64,000 bases of DNA from Chthoniobacteraceae bacterium (GTDB lineage: Bacteria > Verrucomicrobiota > Verrucomicrobiia > Chthoniobacterales > Chthoniobacteraceae): positions 62,001-126,000 of the forward strand of contig CANJNZ010000002.1 of assembly GCA_947476045.1 (NCBI GenBank), in the 5' to 3' direction. Each line of letters starts with the position of its first letter. Positions within the stretch are counted from its first letter, which is position 1. The notes beneath the pieces were generated by a model. It saw only the letters and a program-made list of their open reading frames with translations, searched no databases and was not told where the DNA came from. This document shows, in pieces, positions 37,679 to 47,106 of this stretch. A program made the position numbers and the translations under genes.

Positions 37679-38383
37679 CTATGCATTAAGAGCGGCGAGC
37701 ACATCGGGGTCGCGCACATCGGCCCATTCGCCGGTGAGTTCCAGCCCCTTCACCACAGCCCCGCTTTGCGCAAGGTCGCGAACGGCGTCGGTGAGTTCAT
37801 ATTCACCGCGGGGAGAGAGTTTGAGTTTTGCAGTGAAAGTGAAGATCGATGGGCGGAAGGTATATACACCCGCATTATACCAGGGACTTGGAGCGGGGCC
37901 GGTTGGTTTTTCAACCAGGTCGATCAATTCGAAACGGTCGTTCAGCACCACGGAACCGCCCTTGGCCACTTCGCTTTCATTCAGTTTCGTTGTAACTAGA
38001 GCATCGTATTCAAGGTTGGTCAGCCTCACGTAGTTTTCCGGGGCGATCAAAATATCCCCGTAGCTGAGGACGAACGGGTCGTTGCCGGCGAATTCCTTCG
38101 CGAGTTCAACGACGCGCCCGGTTCCGTCCTGAACCACCTGTGTGACGTAGGTGATACGCACGCCAAATTTGCTGCCATCACCGAAGTATTCGCGGACTAT
38201 TTCCGCCTTGAAGCCTACGACGATACAGAACTCAAGGACGCCCGCTGCCCGCAAGCCTTCAATGATGTGCAGGAGGATAGGTTTTCCCCGCACTACCAGC
38301 ATGGGCTTCGGGAGCTCATTGGTGAGTTCCTTCATCCGCGTGCCTTTGCCTGCGGCGAGCAGGACTGCTTTGCGCACCTTCAT
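37679..38383 (-). CDS. Sugar nucleotidyltransferase (glucose-1-phosphate type)
   Basis: 234 residues. The N-terminal LLAAGKGTRM motif (8-17), the LPKPMLVVRGKPIL segment, YGDIL and the C-terminal region match the GT-A-like NTP_transferase family of glucose-1-phosphate thymidylyl-/uridylyltransferases. The length is that of the single-domain enzymes. It overlaps the aminotransferase by four bases (ATGA), so it is translated with it and may activate a sugar for polysaccharide use. Confidence 0.87.
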   Translation of the reverse strand: MKVRKAVLLAAGKGTRMKELTNELPKPMLVVRGKPILLHIIEGLRAAGVLEFCIVVGFKAEIVREYFGDGSKFGVRITYVTQVVQDGTGRVVELAKEFAGNDPFVLSYGDILIAPENYVRLTNLEYDALVTTKLNESEVAKGGSVVLNDRFELIDLVEKPTGPAPSPWYNAGVYTFRPSIFTFTAKLKLSPRGEYELTDAVRDLAQSGAVVKGLELTGEWADVRDPDVLAALNA

Positions 38384-39552
38384 TTCCGCACCTCCGCGAC
38401 AAATTCAGCAATACGAGTCATGGCGATTTTGATTTTTTCCAGCGAGGTTGCGTAGCTGCAGCGGATGTGACCTTCACCGCTTGCCCCAAAGGCGGTGCCG
38501 GGCACGCAGGCGACTTTCTTTTTTTCCAGCAGGCCCATTGAAAACTCGCGGCTTGTGAGGCCGGTGGAGCGGATGTCTGGAAAAACGTAAAATGCGCCGA
38601 GCGGCGTGAAGCACGGCAGGCCGAGATCGTTGAAACTGCGCACGATGAAGTTGCGACGTGCTTCGTATTCCTTGCGCATCATCGCGACATCGTTGTCGCC
38701 GCTTTCGAGTGCTTCGATGGCGGCGTCTTGTGCCATGGTGTTCGCGCAGAGGATTGCGTATTGGTGAACGCGCATCATCGCCTCAGTGAGCGGCGCCGGT
38801 GCGCATGCGTAGCCGATGCGGAATCCGGTCATCGCAAACGCCTTTGAAAAACCGTGGAGGAAGACGGTGCGCTCACGCATTCCCGGTAGTGAAGCGATGC
38901 TCGTATGGGTGGCTCCGTCGTAGGTGAGTTCGCTGTAAATTTCATCCGTGAGCACCACGAGGTTGTTCTCGATGCAGATGCGCGCGATTTTTTCCAGTTC
39001 CTCGCGCGTCTGCGTGGCGCCGGTGGGGTTGCACGGGAAATTCATCATCAGCACTTTCGAGCGAGGAGTGATCTTTTTCGCGAGTTCCTCGGCGGTCATG
39101 CGAAAATTATCCGCTGCGTGCGTGGGCACGGCCACCGGCACGCCGTGCGCGAGGACGACGCTCGGATTGTAGCTGACGTAGCATGGCTCGTGGTAGAGCA
39201 CTTCGTCGCCGGGGTTGAGCAGCGCGCGCAATGCGAGGTCTATCGCTTCGCTGACGCCGACGGTGACGATGATTTCCGTGGCCGGGTCGTAGCCGACGCG
39301 GAAGTGTTTGCTGACATATTGAGCGATGCGTTCGCGTAATTTCGGCAGGCCAAGATTGCTCGTGTAGCCGGTGTGGCCGCGCTCCAGCGAATAGATGGCC
39401 GCCTCGCGGATGCGCCACGGTGTGTGGAAGTCCGGCTCGCCGATACCGAGCGAGATGACGTCCTGCATGCTCTGGACGATTTCAAAAAAGTCGCGGATGC
39501 CCGAACGCGGAATGCCCCGGACATGCGATGCGATGTGATTGGTAAGATTCAT
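38380..39552 (-). CDS. Class I/II PLP-dependent aminotransferase
   Basis: 390 residues from the ATG at 39552, which begins the family-typical N terminus. GEPDFHTP, the NFPCNPTGA motif, LTDEIYSEL and the PLP lysine Lys237 in HGFSKAFAMTGFRIGY are complete. This is the aspartate/alanine-type aminotransferase subgroup, often found next to Lrp/AsnC regulators; substrate specificity is not readable. It lies downstream of an Lrp regulator on the same strand, across a 177-base gap that has a hairpin (39653-39679). Confidence 0.88.
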   Translation of the reverse strand: MNLTNHIASHVRGIPRSGIRDFFEIVQSMQDVISLGIGEPDFHTPWRIREAAIYSLERGHTGYTSNLGLPKLRERIAQYVSKHFRVGYDPATEIIVTVGVSEAIDLALRALLNPGDEVLYHEPCYVSYNPSVVLAHGVPVAVPTHAADNFRMTAEELAKKITPRSKVLMMNFPCNPTGATQTREELEKIARICIENNLVVLTDEIYSELTYDGATHTSIASLPGMRERTVFLHGFSKAFAMTGFRIGYACAPAPLTEAMMRVHQYAILCANTMAQDAAIEALESGDNDVAMMRKEYEARRNFIVRSFNDLGLPCFTPLGAFYVFPDIRSTGLTSREFSMGLLEKKKVACVPGTAFGASGEGHIRCSYATSLEKIKIAMTRIAEFVAEVRK

Positions 39553-39729
39553 TTGTAAAAATTGGATTTGAAGTTGAGTGGTTGCGGAGTGGCGCAGGGG
39601 AAACTCAGTGACCGCGCGCGGAATCCACTTCCACGTTTTACACTCCGGCGCGGCGACGAGCAAAAATCGTAGCTCGGTCGGCGCTCCGCGAATTCATTCC
39701 GTAGATCGAGAGAAGAAACTGCATGGCAA

Positions 39730-40209
39730 TTACGGCGAAATCGCGAGTCGTTGCGGGCCCACTTCGCGTTTTAATTCCACGCCGTTTTCCTTGTATGCCT
39801 TCAGCCGGAAGTGGGTGCCCGTCCCGACGACGCCCTTGATGGTCGCCAGTTTTTCAGAAACAAAACCCGCCACCTCGTTGAGCGTGCGTCCTTCCACAAT
39901 GACGAGCAGATCGTAGCCGCCGCTCATCAAATAGCAGCCCTGCACCTCGGGAAAACGCGCGATGCGTTCCGCCATTTTGTCGAAGCCCCCTTCTCGTTCG
40001 GGCGTCAACTTCACCTCGATCACCGCCGTCACACGTTCGCGTGCAACTTTTTGCGGGTCCACAATCGCCTGATAGCCGAGAATGACGCCGTCGTCCTCCA
40101 GTCTTGCAATACGGGCAGCAACATCGGCCTCGCTGAGATTCGCTGACTTTGCGAGGTCGGCGATTGAGGCGCGTGCATTATGTTGGAGAAGCGGCAGGAT
40201 TTTATCCAT
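39730..40209 (-). CDS. Lrp/AsnC family transcriptional regulator
   Basis: 159 residues. An N-terminal winged helix-turn-helix (about 1-55, LLQHNARASIADLAKSANLS) and a C-terminal RAM effector-binding domain (about 70-140) with SGGYDLLVIVEG. These regulators sense amino acids. Position directly upstream of the aminotransferase suggests local control of amino-acid metabolism. The gene is divergent from the desaturase, with 179 bases in between. Confidence 0.88.
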   Translation of the reverse strand: MDKILPLLQHNARASIADLAKSANLSEADVAARIARLEDDGVILGYQAIVDPQKVARERVTAVIEVKLTPEREGGFDKMAERIARFPEVQGCYLMSGGYDLLVIVEGRTLNEVAGFVSEKLATIKGVVGTGTHFRLKAYKENGVELKREVGPQRLAISP

Positions 40210-40289
40210 CTAGTCAGAAAAAGTGGGCGCAACGTGTCGCGTGCGTTTCCCTCTCCGGCAAGCGAAAACAGAATGCTTCAGCCGTGAGA

Positions 40290-40302
40290 TTGTTGTGAAC
40301 AA
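40290..40302 (+). promoter_or_regulatory. Candidate operator, TTGTT-N3-AACAA
   Basis: A perfect 5-3-5 inverted repeat sits just upstream of a candidate -35 element of the desaturase gene and in the divergent region shared with the Lrp regulator. It may be a binding site for that or another dimeric regulator. No second copy was found in the window. Confidence 0.3.
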
Positions 40303-40305
40303 AGG

Positions 40306-40335
40306 TTGTATTACGGCGTGTCTTTCTGCTAAGAT
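40306..40335 (+). promoter_or_regulatory. Candidate sigma70-type promoter of the desaturase gene
   Basis: TTGTAT (40306-40311) and TAAGAT (40330-40335) are separated by 18 bases and lie 54 bases before the desaturase ATG. Three of six -35 and four of six -10 positions match the consensus, so this is a weak match. Confidence 0.25.
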
Positions 40336-40388
40336 GCGCACGTTTGTTGCATTGCCCATAGGGCGACCGCAACGATCCCTAAACCGAC

Positions 40389-41459
40389 ATGACTACAGAA
40401 ACCAGCTCCAGCCATAGCAATCCTACTGAAAGCAAAGCAGGCAAGATCGACACCAGCGAGTGGAAGGATATCGTTTTAAAATTTCAGCAACCCTCCGTCG
40501 GGCGCGCTACGTGGCAACTCGTGAATACTATCGGCCCCATCGTGATTCTGTATTATCTCATGTATCACTGCATCCGTGAGTCCTACTGGCTCATGCTGCC
40601 CCTCGCCGTTCTTGCAGGTGGCTTCCAAATCCGCGCATTCATCATTTTCCACGATTGTGGCCACGGTTCATTTTTCAAATCACGCCTCGCCAACGACATC
40701 TTCGGTTTCATCACCGGGGTCATCACTTTCACGCCCTACTACCACTGGCGCTGGCAGCACTCCGTCCATCACGCCAGTTCCGGCGATCTCGACAGGCGCG
40801 GCGACGGCGACGTTTGGACGCTCACTGTTCAAGAATACCTCGAGGCATCCCGTTGGAAACGCTTTGCCTACCAACTTTCGCGGAATCCCTTCATTCTTTT
40901 CATCATCGCGCCCCTGTTCCTATTCATCGTGATGCACCGCTTCCCCACCGCCAAAGCCAGCAAGCGCGATCGCCGTTCCTGCTATTGGATGAACCTCGCT
41001 ATTTTCGCTTTGGTCGCTTCGCTCAGTTGGATTTTCGGTTTTAAACAATACGTCCTCATTCAACTCACCGTGATGACCGTCGCCGGTTCCGCAGGTGTCT
41101 GGCTCTTTTACGTGCAGCATCAATTTGAAGACACCTATTGGCAGCGTCGCGACGAGTGGGACTACACCGCAGCCGCATTGCAGGGCAGTTCGTTCTACAA
41201 ACTCCCGAAAATCCTCCAGTGGTTTTCCGGTAACATCGGCTTCCATCACATTCACCATCTCAGCCCTCGCATTCCGAACTATAACCTCGAACGCTGCCAC
41301 AAAGCTCATCCGCTTTTCCACAGCGTCAAACCCGTCACCCTTCGCAGCAGCTTGAAAGCTTTCGGCTACCGACTTTGGGACGAGCAAAATCAAAGACTCG
41401 TCGGCTACCGCTACCTTCGCGAACTCCGCCGCCAGCAAGCTGCCACCGCGCGAAACTGA
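40389..41459 (+). CDS. Membrane fatty acid desaturase
   Basis: 356 residues with four to six hydrophobic segments. Three histidine boxes of the acyl-lipid desaturase family are intact: HDCGH (88-92), HWRWQHSVHH (119-128) and HHIHH (286-290). These hold the di-iron centre. It introduces double bonds into membrane lipid acyl chains, probably for fluidity control at low temperature. The YVQHQFEDTYW and PNYNLERCHKAHP segments resemble Delta-12/omega-6-type bacterial enzymes, but regioselectivity is not determined. Confidence 0.92.
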   Translation: MTTETSSSHSNPTESKAGKIDTSEWKDIVLKFQQPSVGRATWQLVNTIGPIVILYYLMYHCIRESYWLMLPLAVLAGGFQIRAFIIFHDCGHGSFFKSRLANDIFGFITGVITFTPYYHWRWQHSVHHASSGDLDRRGDGDVWTLTVQEYLEASRWKRFAYQLSRNPFILFIIAPLFLFIVMHRFPTAKASKRDRRSCYWMNLAIFALVASLSWIFGFKQYVLIQLTVMTVAGSAGVWLFYVQHQFEDTYWQRRDEWDYTAAALQGSSFYKLPKILQWFSGNIGFHHIHHLSPRIPNYNLERCHKAHPLFHSVKPVTLRSSLKAFGYRLWDEQNQRLVGYRYLRELRRQQAATARN

Positions 41460-41468
41460 CGCCATCCC

Positions 41469-42419
41469 ATGCATCCCTGCAAGGCGCTGCTGATCAGTTT
41501 GCTTTTTGCCACGACTGGCGTCGCCCAGCAGACTGCAAGCGATTTAGTCGGCACCCTGCGAAATCGCTATAAAGCGGAATCTGCCCAGCTTGATGCATCA
41601 GAGGCTTCAGCAAAGGCTCAGTTTACGGCCGCATATACCAAGGAACTGACGCGTGCGCGCGACATGGCGCAGGCCAAAGGCGACCTCGATGCGGTTATTC
41701 AAATCAACGGACTAATCACAGCAGCGAGCACTGGAGCCATTGAAGCACCGCCAAATACGGCCGCTTTGCCATTGCGTGCTGCATACACTAATTACGAACG
41801 CAATTTAAAAGCCGCAATCAAGCCGCTTTCCAGCAGACGTCAGTTATTGGATGCAAACCTTTCGCGTGAACTCGCCACACTCGAGCAGCAATATACGCGC
41901 AGTGGATTAATTGAAGCAGCCAAGCTGGCTCGCGAAGCAAGAATTGAGGTGGCTAAGCGTATCTCTGATGCGAAAGAGTATGCTGCGATAAACACTGATG
42001 CGGAGGTTATCTCCGAGATGAGTGGTGCGGTGCTCACATCAGGAGGGAGTCGCACTTCAACAAAAAGCTATAAAGCACCCGTAGAAGTTGAATGGCGTCT
42101 AGAAACTACCGGAGATTTTCGTATAGCCTACGCGTGTAAGCAGATTGCTCTAAACTATCATAATACCTCCGAACTTTGCATAGAGGGTGGGCCTGTTGAA
42201 GGCTGGCAAAGTAAAAAGGATTCAGGGGAGACACCTCTAAACCAACTGATAAGTGTTAAATTGAATATTCAACCCACGAGGATGACGCTTTTCGTCGAAG
42301 GTAAAGAGCGCGCTAAGTGGAAAGGTGATTTTTCCAATGTAAATCAGCCTGTAGGAATAATGAACGTGCAGGATTCTACGGTAAAAGTTAAACAGGTGAT
42401 TGTGCGAAAGCTTAAATAA
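41469..42419 (+). CDS. Secreted protein with helical N-terminal half and beta-rich C-terminal half
   Basis: 316 residues. Signal peptide (1-19, ...TTGVAQQ), then a helical, Ala/Glu-rich region (about 20-185) with probable coiled coil, then a domain with alternating strands (about 195-316) ending VKVKQVIVRKLK, which looks like a concanavalin/laminin-type or 3-keto-disaccharide-hydrolase-type beta sandwich. The second half is more AT-rich than its neighbours. Nine bases after the desaturase stop. Function unknown. Confidence 0.65.
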   Translation: MHPCKALLISLLFATTGVAQQTASDLVGTLRNRYKAESAQLDASEASAKAQFTAAYTKELTRARDMAQAKGDLDAVIQINGLITAASTGAIEAPPNTAALPLRAAYTNYERNLKAAIKPLSSRRQLLDANLSRELATLEQQYTRSGLIEAAKLAREARIEVAKRISDAKEYAAINTDAEVISEMSGAVLTSGGSRTSTKSYKAPVEVEWRLETTGDFRIAYACKQIALNYHNTSELCIEGGPVEGWQSKKDSGETPLNQLISVKLNIQPTRMTLFVEGKERAKWKGDFSNVNQPVGIMNVQDSTVKVKQVIVRKLK

Positions 42420-42528
42420 ATCAGCCGCTGGGCGGAGATGCATATTTTAACCGATCCAAGAATTTGCGCCGGCTTGGTTGACGCATCCGCTTTCATCGAT
42501 ACCGTCCGCGCCGACAATAAAGCACACG

Positions 42529-42957
42529 ATGCAAAAATTGGAATTTAACGAAGCAGTCGAACAGTTGATACAGGCCGACCTGCGTTATCCGAGGGGGGCA
42601 TATGAATTTCTCCGAGATGCGTTGGATCACACCGTGAAGACGCGCAAGCGCCAGCTTGGCGAGACCGGGCATGTGACGGGACAGCAACTTTGCGAGGGTA
42701 TTCGTCTTTATGCGCTCAAGCAATATGGGCCGATGGTGCCGACAGTGTTGGATTACTGGGGTATCACGAAGACGGACGATTTCGGCGAGATAGTGTGGAA
42801 TCTGGTGGAACTGGGCGTTTTTGGGAAAACGGAGAAGGACTCAAAGAAGGATTTTCACGCGGTGTATTCTTTTCAAGATGCGTTCGTGGCTCCGTTTTTG
42901 CCTGTAAAATCTGCCGTTCGCGAAGTGAAGCCGAAGGCAGACTTGAAGGTAGGGTAG
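42529..42957 (+). CDS. Minf_1886 family protein
   Basis: 142 residues from the ATG at 42529; a TTG upstream at 42478 would add 17 unconserved residues. The sequence LRYPRGAYEFLRDALD...TGHVTGQQLCEGIR...FGEIVWNLVELG matches the Minf_1886 family, named after a Methylacidiphilum protein and seen mainly in Verrucomicrobiota and Planctomycetota. No molecular function is established. It supports the phylum call. Confidence 0.87.
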   Translation: MQKLEFNEAVEQLIQADLRYPRGAYEFLRDALDHTVKTRKRQLGETGHVTGQQLCEGIRLYALKQYGPMVPTVLDYWGITKTDDFGEIVWNLVELGVFGKTEKDSKKDFHAVYSFQDAFVAPFLPVKSAVREVKPKADLKVG

Positions 42958-43035
42958 GTTTGGGCGCTCTTTTGTGTTTCGGGTCACGTTCGTCATTGCC
43001 ACGCACGGGTGGCGTGCCTAAAACCGCGCGCTTTT

Positions 43036-43920
43036 ATGCCAGATGAAATTCGCCAGCTTCGCGTCGGTTTGCCCTCGGGTAGTTTGCAGGAGCCGACGAT
43101 CGCGCTCTTTGCCAATGCGGGCTTTCGCATTGCGGTGAGCAGCCGCAGCTACAAGCCGAGTGTGGATGATCCGGAACTGGTGATCCGCCTGCTCCGTGCG
43201 CAGGAAATTTCGCGCTATGTGGAGCATGGCTTTCTCGATTGCGGTCTGACGGGGCGGGACTGGATCGAAAACAACGGCAGCGATGTGGTGCGGCTCGCGG
43301 ATTTTCTTTTCAGCAAGACGAGCGCACAGCCGACGCGCTGGGTGCTGGCAGTGCCGGAGGATTCGTCGATTCGCACGGTGAAGGATTTGCAGGGGAAGGT
43401 AATCGCGACGGAGGCGGTGGAGATGACGCGTCGCTTTCTCGCAAAGCATGGCGTGACTGCGGAGGTGGAGTTTTCGTGGGGCGCGACGGAGGTGAAGGTG
43501 CCGGATCTCGTGGATGCCATCGTGGATGTGACGGAGACGGGATCGAGCCTGCGTGCGAACAAACTGCGCATTTTGGAAACGCTGATGGAGAGCGTCCCTC
43601 AATTCATCGCGAATAAAAAGGCCTACGACGATTCGTGGAAGCGCGCGAAGCTCGAACGGCTGGTGCTTTTGCTCAATGGCGCGATGGCTGCGCGTGACAA
43701 GGTGGGGCTGAAGTTGAATCTGCCCGAGGAGAAACTCGCGGAGTTGCTGAAGGCGCTGCCTGCATTGCGCAATCCGACGGTGGCGCATCTCACGCTGCCC
43801 GGATGGGTGGCTGTGGAGACAATCATTGACGAGCGCGTGGTGCGCGAAATCTTGCCGCAACTCAAATTGCTTGGCGCGGAGGGGATCATCGAATACCCGC
43901 TGAACAAAGTCGTTTATTGA
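43036..43920 (+). CDS. hisG: ATP phosphoribosyltransferase (long form)
   Basis: 294 residues from the ATG at 43036. The N-terminal two-domain catalytic part has LRVGLPSGSL, CGLTGRDW and DVTETGSSLRAN, and a C-terminal ACT-like regulatory domain (from about 222) is present. It is thus the long, histidine-inhibited form that works without HisZ. First step of histidine biosynthesis. hisC lies 24 kb away, so the his genes are dispersed. The lipoprotein gene starts three bases after the stop. Confidence 0.93.
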   Translation: MPDEIRQLRVGLPSGSLQEPTIALFANAGFRIAVSSRSYKPSVDDPELVIRLLRAQEISRYVEHGFLDCGLTGRDWIENNGSDVVRLADFLFSKTSAQPTRWVLAVPEDSSIRTVKDLQGKVIATEAVEMTRRFLAKHGVTAEVEFSWGATEVKVPDLVDAIVDVTETGSSLRANKLRILETLMESVPQFIANKKAYDDSWKRAKLERLVLLLNGAMAARDKVGLKLNLPEEKLAELLKALPALRNPTVAHLTLPGWVAVETIIDERVVREILPQLKLLGAEGIIEYPLNKVVY

Positions 43921-43923
43921 ACC

Positions 43924-44400
43924 ATGCGCCTGCTTGTTCTCTTTCTCGTTGCCTGTCTATGTGCGTGTTCCAGTGGACAACGCACGGTGCATCGGAAAGG
44001 CGAACCGATACTTGCGATTGCGGAATCCGGCGGGCGCGAGCGGGGAAAGGAATTGAGCGCGCGCCCTTCGCTGACAGTGCGAAATGCGGAGGCGTTTGAT
44101 GTGGAGATGTGGCGCGACCTGCGGGAGAATTTTCTATTGCCCATCGATCGCGGGCCGTGGCGCTACGTTGTGAATTCCATTACGCTTGATGCGGAGCCGT
44201 TGCAGACTGGCGACTGGACTTTGCTGGTATCGCTCGACACTGGTGTATCCATCAAAATCGACGATTTCTTCGACTACGATGGCGCGGAGCGTTCGTATTT
44301 TTCACGCGGACTGAAGCGAACGATGGATGCGTTTGCGCAGGAGCAGCGCAGGGATGACTCGCTGGACCGCTACGTGAAGCACTGGCAGAAGCAGCGCTAG
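43924..44400 (+). CDS. Small lipoprotein of unknown function
   Basis: 158 residues. A hydrophobic N terminus with a lipobox-like LCAC places the modified cysteine at Cys15. The rest is soluble and mixed alpha/beta, with no recognised domain. It starts three bases after the hisG stop and is therefore probably co-transcribed, and overlaps the convergent L,D-transpeptidase gene by four bases. Confidence 0.65.
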   Translation: MRLLVLFLVACLCACSSGQRTVHRKGEPILAIAESGGRERGKELSARPSLTVRNAEAFDVEMWRDLRENFLLPIDRGPWRYVVNSITLDAEPLQTGDWTLLVSLDTGVSIKIDDFFDYDGAERSYFSRGLKRTMDAFAQEQRRDDSLDRYVKHWQKQR

Positions 44401-45218
44401 CGGGTGCGGTCGCCAGCGTCGGGCGGTGCGCCGAAGGTGATGGAAAGCACCGAAGTCTTCAAGAGGGTTACGCCGGAGCTGTTTTGCGAGGTGGTGACGT
44501 TGGCGGATGCCGTGGATTTTGCGAATTGCGAGCGCTTTTGTTCGGTTGCGGGAAGTGACACGGGAGATAGCGGGGCAGGGAAGCTTGCCGAGGCAAGTTT
44601 TGGAGGCTCGAATGCAACGGGCACGGTCTTGGGGGCGGGGCCGGCTGCGATGTGCTCTGGTGACCGAGTGACTTTGGTGAAGAAGCCGCGACTTACGCGC
44701 TCATCGGTGATTTCCACGCGGGAGCCTGTGCTCACTGTGTCGAATAGCTCGATCACGTCCTTCGATTTCATGCGAATGCAGCCATAGCTCACTGGCCGTC
44801 CAATGTGCATTTCGTCCGGTGTGCCGTGGATGTAAATGCCGCGGCCAAAGGCGCCGTCGTTCTGTCTTTCCAGTCCGCGCAATCGCAGAATGCGGGTCAC
44901 GATGGGGTCGCGTCCTCGTGCGTTGACTTTGCAAATTTCACCGGTGCGCGAGCCGGATTTAAAGACCGTGCCGATGGGGGATCCGTCGCCAATTTTTGAG
45001 GCGATTTCCATCTGGCCGAGCGGCGTGCTGTAGCTGCCTGGCTGGTCGCCGACTCCGAACTTCGATGTGGAGACCCGATAGCTGGCTATGTTTTCGCCTG
45101 CCTGATCAAATACGTAGAGGCGTTGTTCCGGGATGCTGACGACGATGGTCTCGGCATGGGACGCCGCTACGAGGAGGCAAAGAGTCTGGAGGATTCGGAC
45201 GATGAAGTGAGTGCGCAT
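44397..45218 (-). CDS. L,D-transpeptidase (YkuD domain)
   Basis: 273 residues from the ATG at 45218, which gives a normal signal peptide (1-22). The YkuD catalytic centre is intact: HGTPDE...H and SYGCIRM with catalytic Cys147, His131 and Arg149. It forms 3-3 peptidoglycan cross-links or attaches proteins to peptidoglycan. The C-terminal 80 residues are Pro/Ala/Ser-rich and disordered-looking. Confidence 0.9.
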   Translation of the reverse strand: MRTHFIVRILQTLCLLVAASHAETIVVSIPEQRLYVFDQAGENIASYRVSTSKFGVGDQPGSYSTPLGQMEIASKIGDGSPIGTVFKSGSRTGEICKVNARGRDPIVTRILRLRGLERQNDGAFGRGIYIHGTPDEMHIGRPVSYGCIRMKSKDVIELFDTVSTGSRVEITDERVSRGFFTKVTRSPEHIAAGPAPKTVPVAFEPPKLASASFPAPLSPVSLPATEQKRSQFAKSTASANVTTSQNSSGVTLLKTSVLSITFGAPPDAGDRTR

Positions 45219-45275
45219 CGTCAAATCGCGCACTCCTTTCTGAATGGAGCTTGGTTGTTAATCATCAAAGCTGTC

Positions 45276-46781
45276 CTACGCGGAAAGCACGTCTCCCGTG
45301 TCGCGCCAGGGAGCGCGGAGTTGTGGAAACCACTGTGCCAGCGAGCACAGGGCGACGTAGGTAAAACCGCCTGCGAACAGGGTAAGGAATGGAACGGCAA
45401 ACCAGTTGGAAGCAAGGATTTCGTGTGAGAGGAAATATATGAAATACACGGCGAAGACAACCTCGACGAGCGGCAAAATGTTTTTTGCCACCGAGTATTT
45501 GGATTTTTTCCAGCTCTGCGTCTTGGTCTGGATTCCGTATTTCGGCGTGCGGGTGAATTCTCCGGTCGCGCCGACCATGCCTTGAATCACGGCCCACGCG
45601 TTATTTACTGCGAGGCCGATGGTGAGGGCGAGCAGGGCAGGGAGGTAGAGGATTTCCCGCCACCAGGAGCGGGGATAAAGTTCGCGCTGGGAGACGATGT
45701 AAAAGATGACTGCGGGCACTGAGCCGGTGATGAAGATGGGGATGTCCAGCAACAGCATGTGCCACGTGCTGTGGGTTCCGCCGCCAGCGCTCGGGTGCAT
45801 CAGCACGCAGATGAAGGCGAGGAGAAGGAATGCGTAGTTCGATGTGAGGTGCATCGTGCCTTCGAGCTTCACTTTTAGCGGGAGGTTTGCACGCCACACG
45901 GCGGGGAGGAGTTTGCGGCAGGTCTGGATGCTGCCCTTCGTCCAGCGATGTTGCTGGGACTTGAAGCCATTCATGTCCACCGGCAGTTCTGCGGGCGTCA
46001 CCAAGTTTGGCAGGAAGACAAATTTCCATCCTTTGATCTGTGCGCGGTAGCTGAGATCGAGATCCTCAGTCAGCGTATCGTGCTGCCAGCCGCCCGCGTC
46101 CACGATGCACGACTTCCGCCACACACCTGCTGTTCCGTTGAAATTGATGAAGCGTCCGCTGCGGTTCCGCCCCGTTTGTTCCAGCAGCAAATGCCCGTCG
46201 AGGAACATCGCCTGCACTCGCGTGAGCATCGAGTAAGTGCGGTTCAAATGGCCCCAGCGCGTCTGGATCATGCCCACCTTTTCGTTCGTGAAAAAGTGGA
46301 TCGTCTTTTTCAACACATCCGGTGCCGGGACGAAGTCCGCATCCAGAATCAAAATAAACTCTCCCTTTGCCGATTGCAGCCCGTTTTCCAAGGCCCCCGC
46401 TTTGTAGCCCGTTCGGTCCACGCGATGCACGTGGCTGATGTCCAGACCCAGAGCCTGCAAATCATCCACCAGTTTGTTTGCAAGCTCCCGAGTCTCGTCG
46501 GTCGAGTCATCGAGCACCTGCACATCCAGCAGGTCGCGCGGATAATCCAGCTTTGAGACTGCATCCAGCAAGCGCTCCACGACGTAGAGTTCATTAAAAA
46601 TAGGAAGCTGCACCGTCACCCTCGGCAACTGGTCGAAGTGACCTGCAGGCTCCTGCACATTGCGTTTATTTTTGAGGTAAAGATAGACGATCAGATAGCG
46701 ATGCATCCCATAGAGCGAGAGCCCTAGAAGCACGGCAGTGTAACAAAGCGTCCAAATGATAGTTCCCAGATTGTCGGGCAT
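45276..46781 (-). CDS. Cellulose-synthase-like GT2 glycosyltransferase
   Basis: 501 residues. One helix at the N terminus, a cytoplasmic GT2 domain with DDS (91-93), DAD (147-149), TED (238-240) and QQHRW (276-280), and four further helices after about residue 310. The complete D, D, D, QxxRW set marks a processive beta-glycan synthase; the size without a PilZ domain is closest to bacterial CslA-like glucomannan/mannan-type enzymes. Product not determined. It follows the 325-base gap before purS and is divergent from it. Confidence 0.88.
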   Translation of the reverse strand: MPDNLGTIIWTLCYTAVLLGLSLYGMHRYLIVYLYLKNKRNVQEPAGHFDQLPRVTVQLPIFNELYVVERLLDAVSKLDYPRDLLDVQVLDDSTDETRELANKLVDDLQALGLDISHVHRVDRTGYKAGALENGLQSAKGEFILILDADFVPAPDVLKKTIHFFTNEKVGMIQTRWGHLNRTYSMLTRVQAMFLDGHLLLEQTGRNRSGRFINFNGTAGVWRKSCIVDAGGWQHDTLTEDLDLSYRAQIKGWKFVFLPNLVTPAELPVDMNGFKSQQHRWTKGSIQTCRKLLPAVWRANLPLKVKLEGTMHLTSNYAFLLLAFICVLMHPSAGGGTHSTWHMLLLDIPIFITGSVPAVIFYIVSQRELYPRSWWREILYLPALLALTIGLAVNNAWAVIQGMVGATGEFTRTPKYGIQTKTQSWKKSKYSVAKNILPLVEVVFAVYFIYFLSHEILASNWFAVPFLTLFAGGFTYVALCSLAQWFPQLRAPWRDTGDVLSA

Positions 46782-47106
46782 ACGGTAAATTCAGGCCGTT
46801 TCCGGCAAAGAACGGCGGATAGTGTCGGTCAGTAAAAAACGGTCAAGCCCATAATCCGGCCGAAACAGAATCTACAGAGACGGCGAAGTGACTTTTTGGA
46901 CATTTAGCAGATAGAAAATTACAGAGTGCGGATGGCTAAGCGTGAAATTTACCAAATTATCACGATAAGCCTGTCCACATGGGCTGGGGGGTTGGTGAAC
47001 TGCCCCGCAAATTATAGCGCTGGAGGGCTACCGATTATTTTTTTGATGCACCCGCTGCATTGGACACTCGACAGTCGTGCGCGGAGTCCTTATCCCCACG
47101 CGCTCT
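46782..47106. other. 325-base intergenic region between divergent GT2 and purS
   Basis: No convincing coding frame: a 63-codon frame at 46926-47117 overlaps the purS start and has mixed composition. The region must hold promoters for both divergent genes. The half near purS carries three consecutive inverted repeats and a T7 run, listed separately. The half near the GT2 gene shows nothing I can identify. Confidence 0.7.
46968..47044 (+). promoter_or_regulatory. Candidate structured leader or attenuator upstream of purS
   Basis: Three hairpins in a row: AGCC/GGCT (46968-46985), a GGGG/CCCC stem with an inner GTT/AAC pair (46986-47006) and TAGC/GCTA (47015-47030), followed by seven Ts at 47038-47044. 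The T run is 62 bases before the purS ATG. It could be an attenuator or a small RNA. It does not match the purine, PRPP or ZTP riboswitch patterns I know. Confidence 0.3.
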
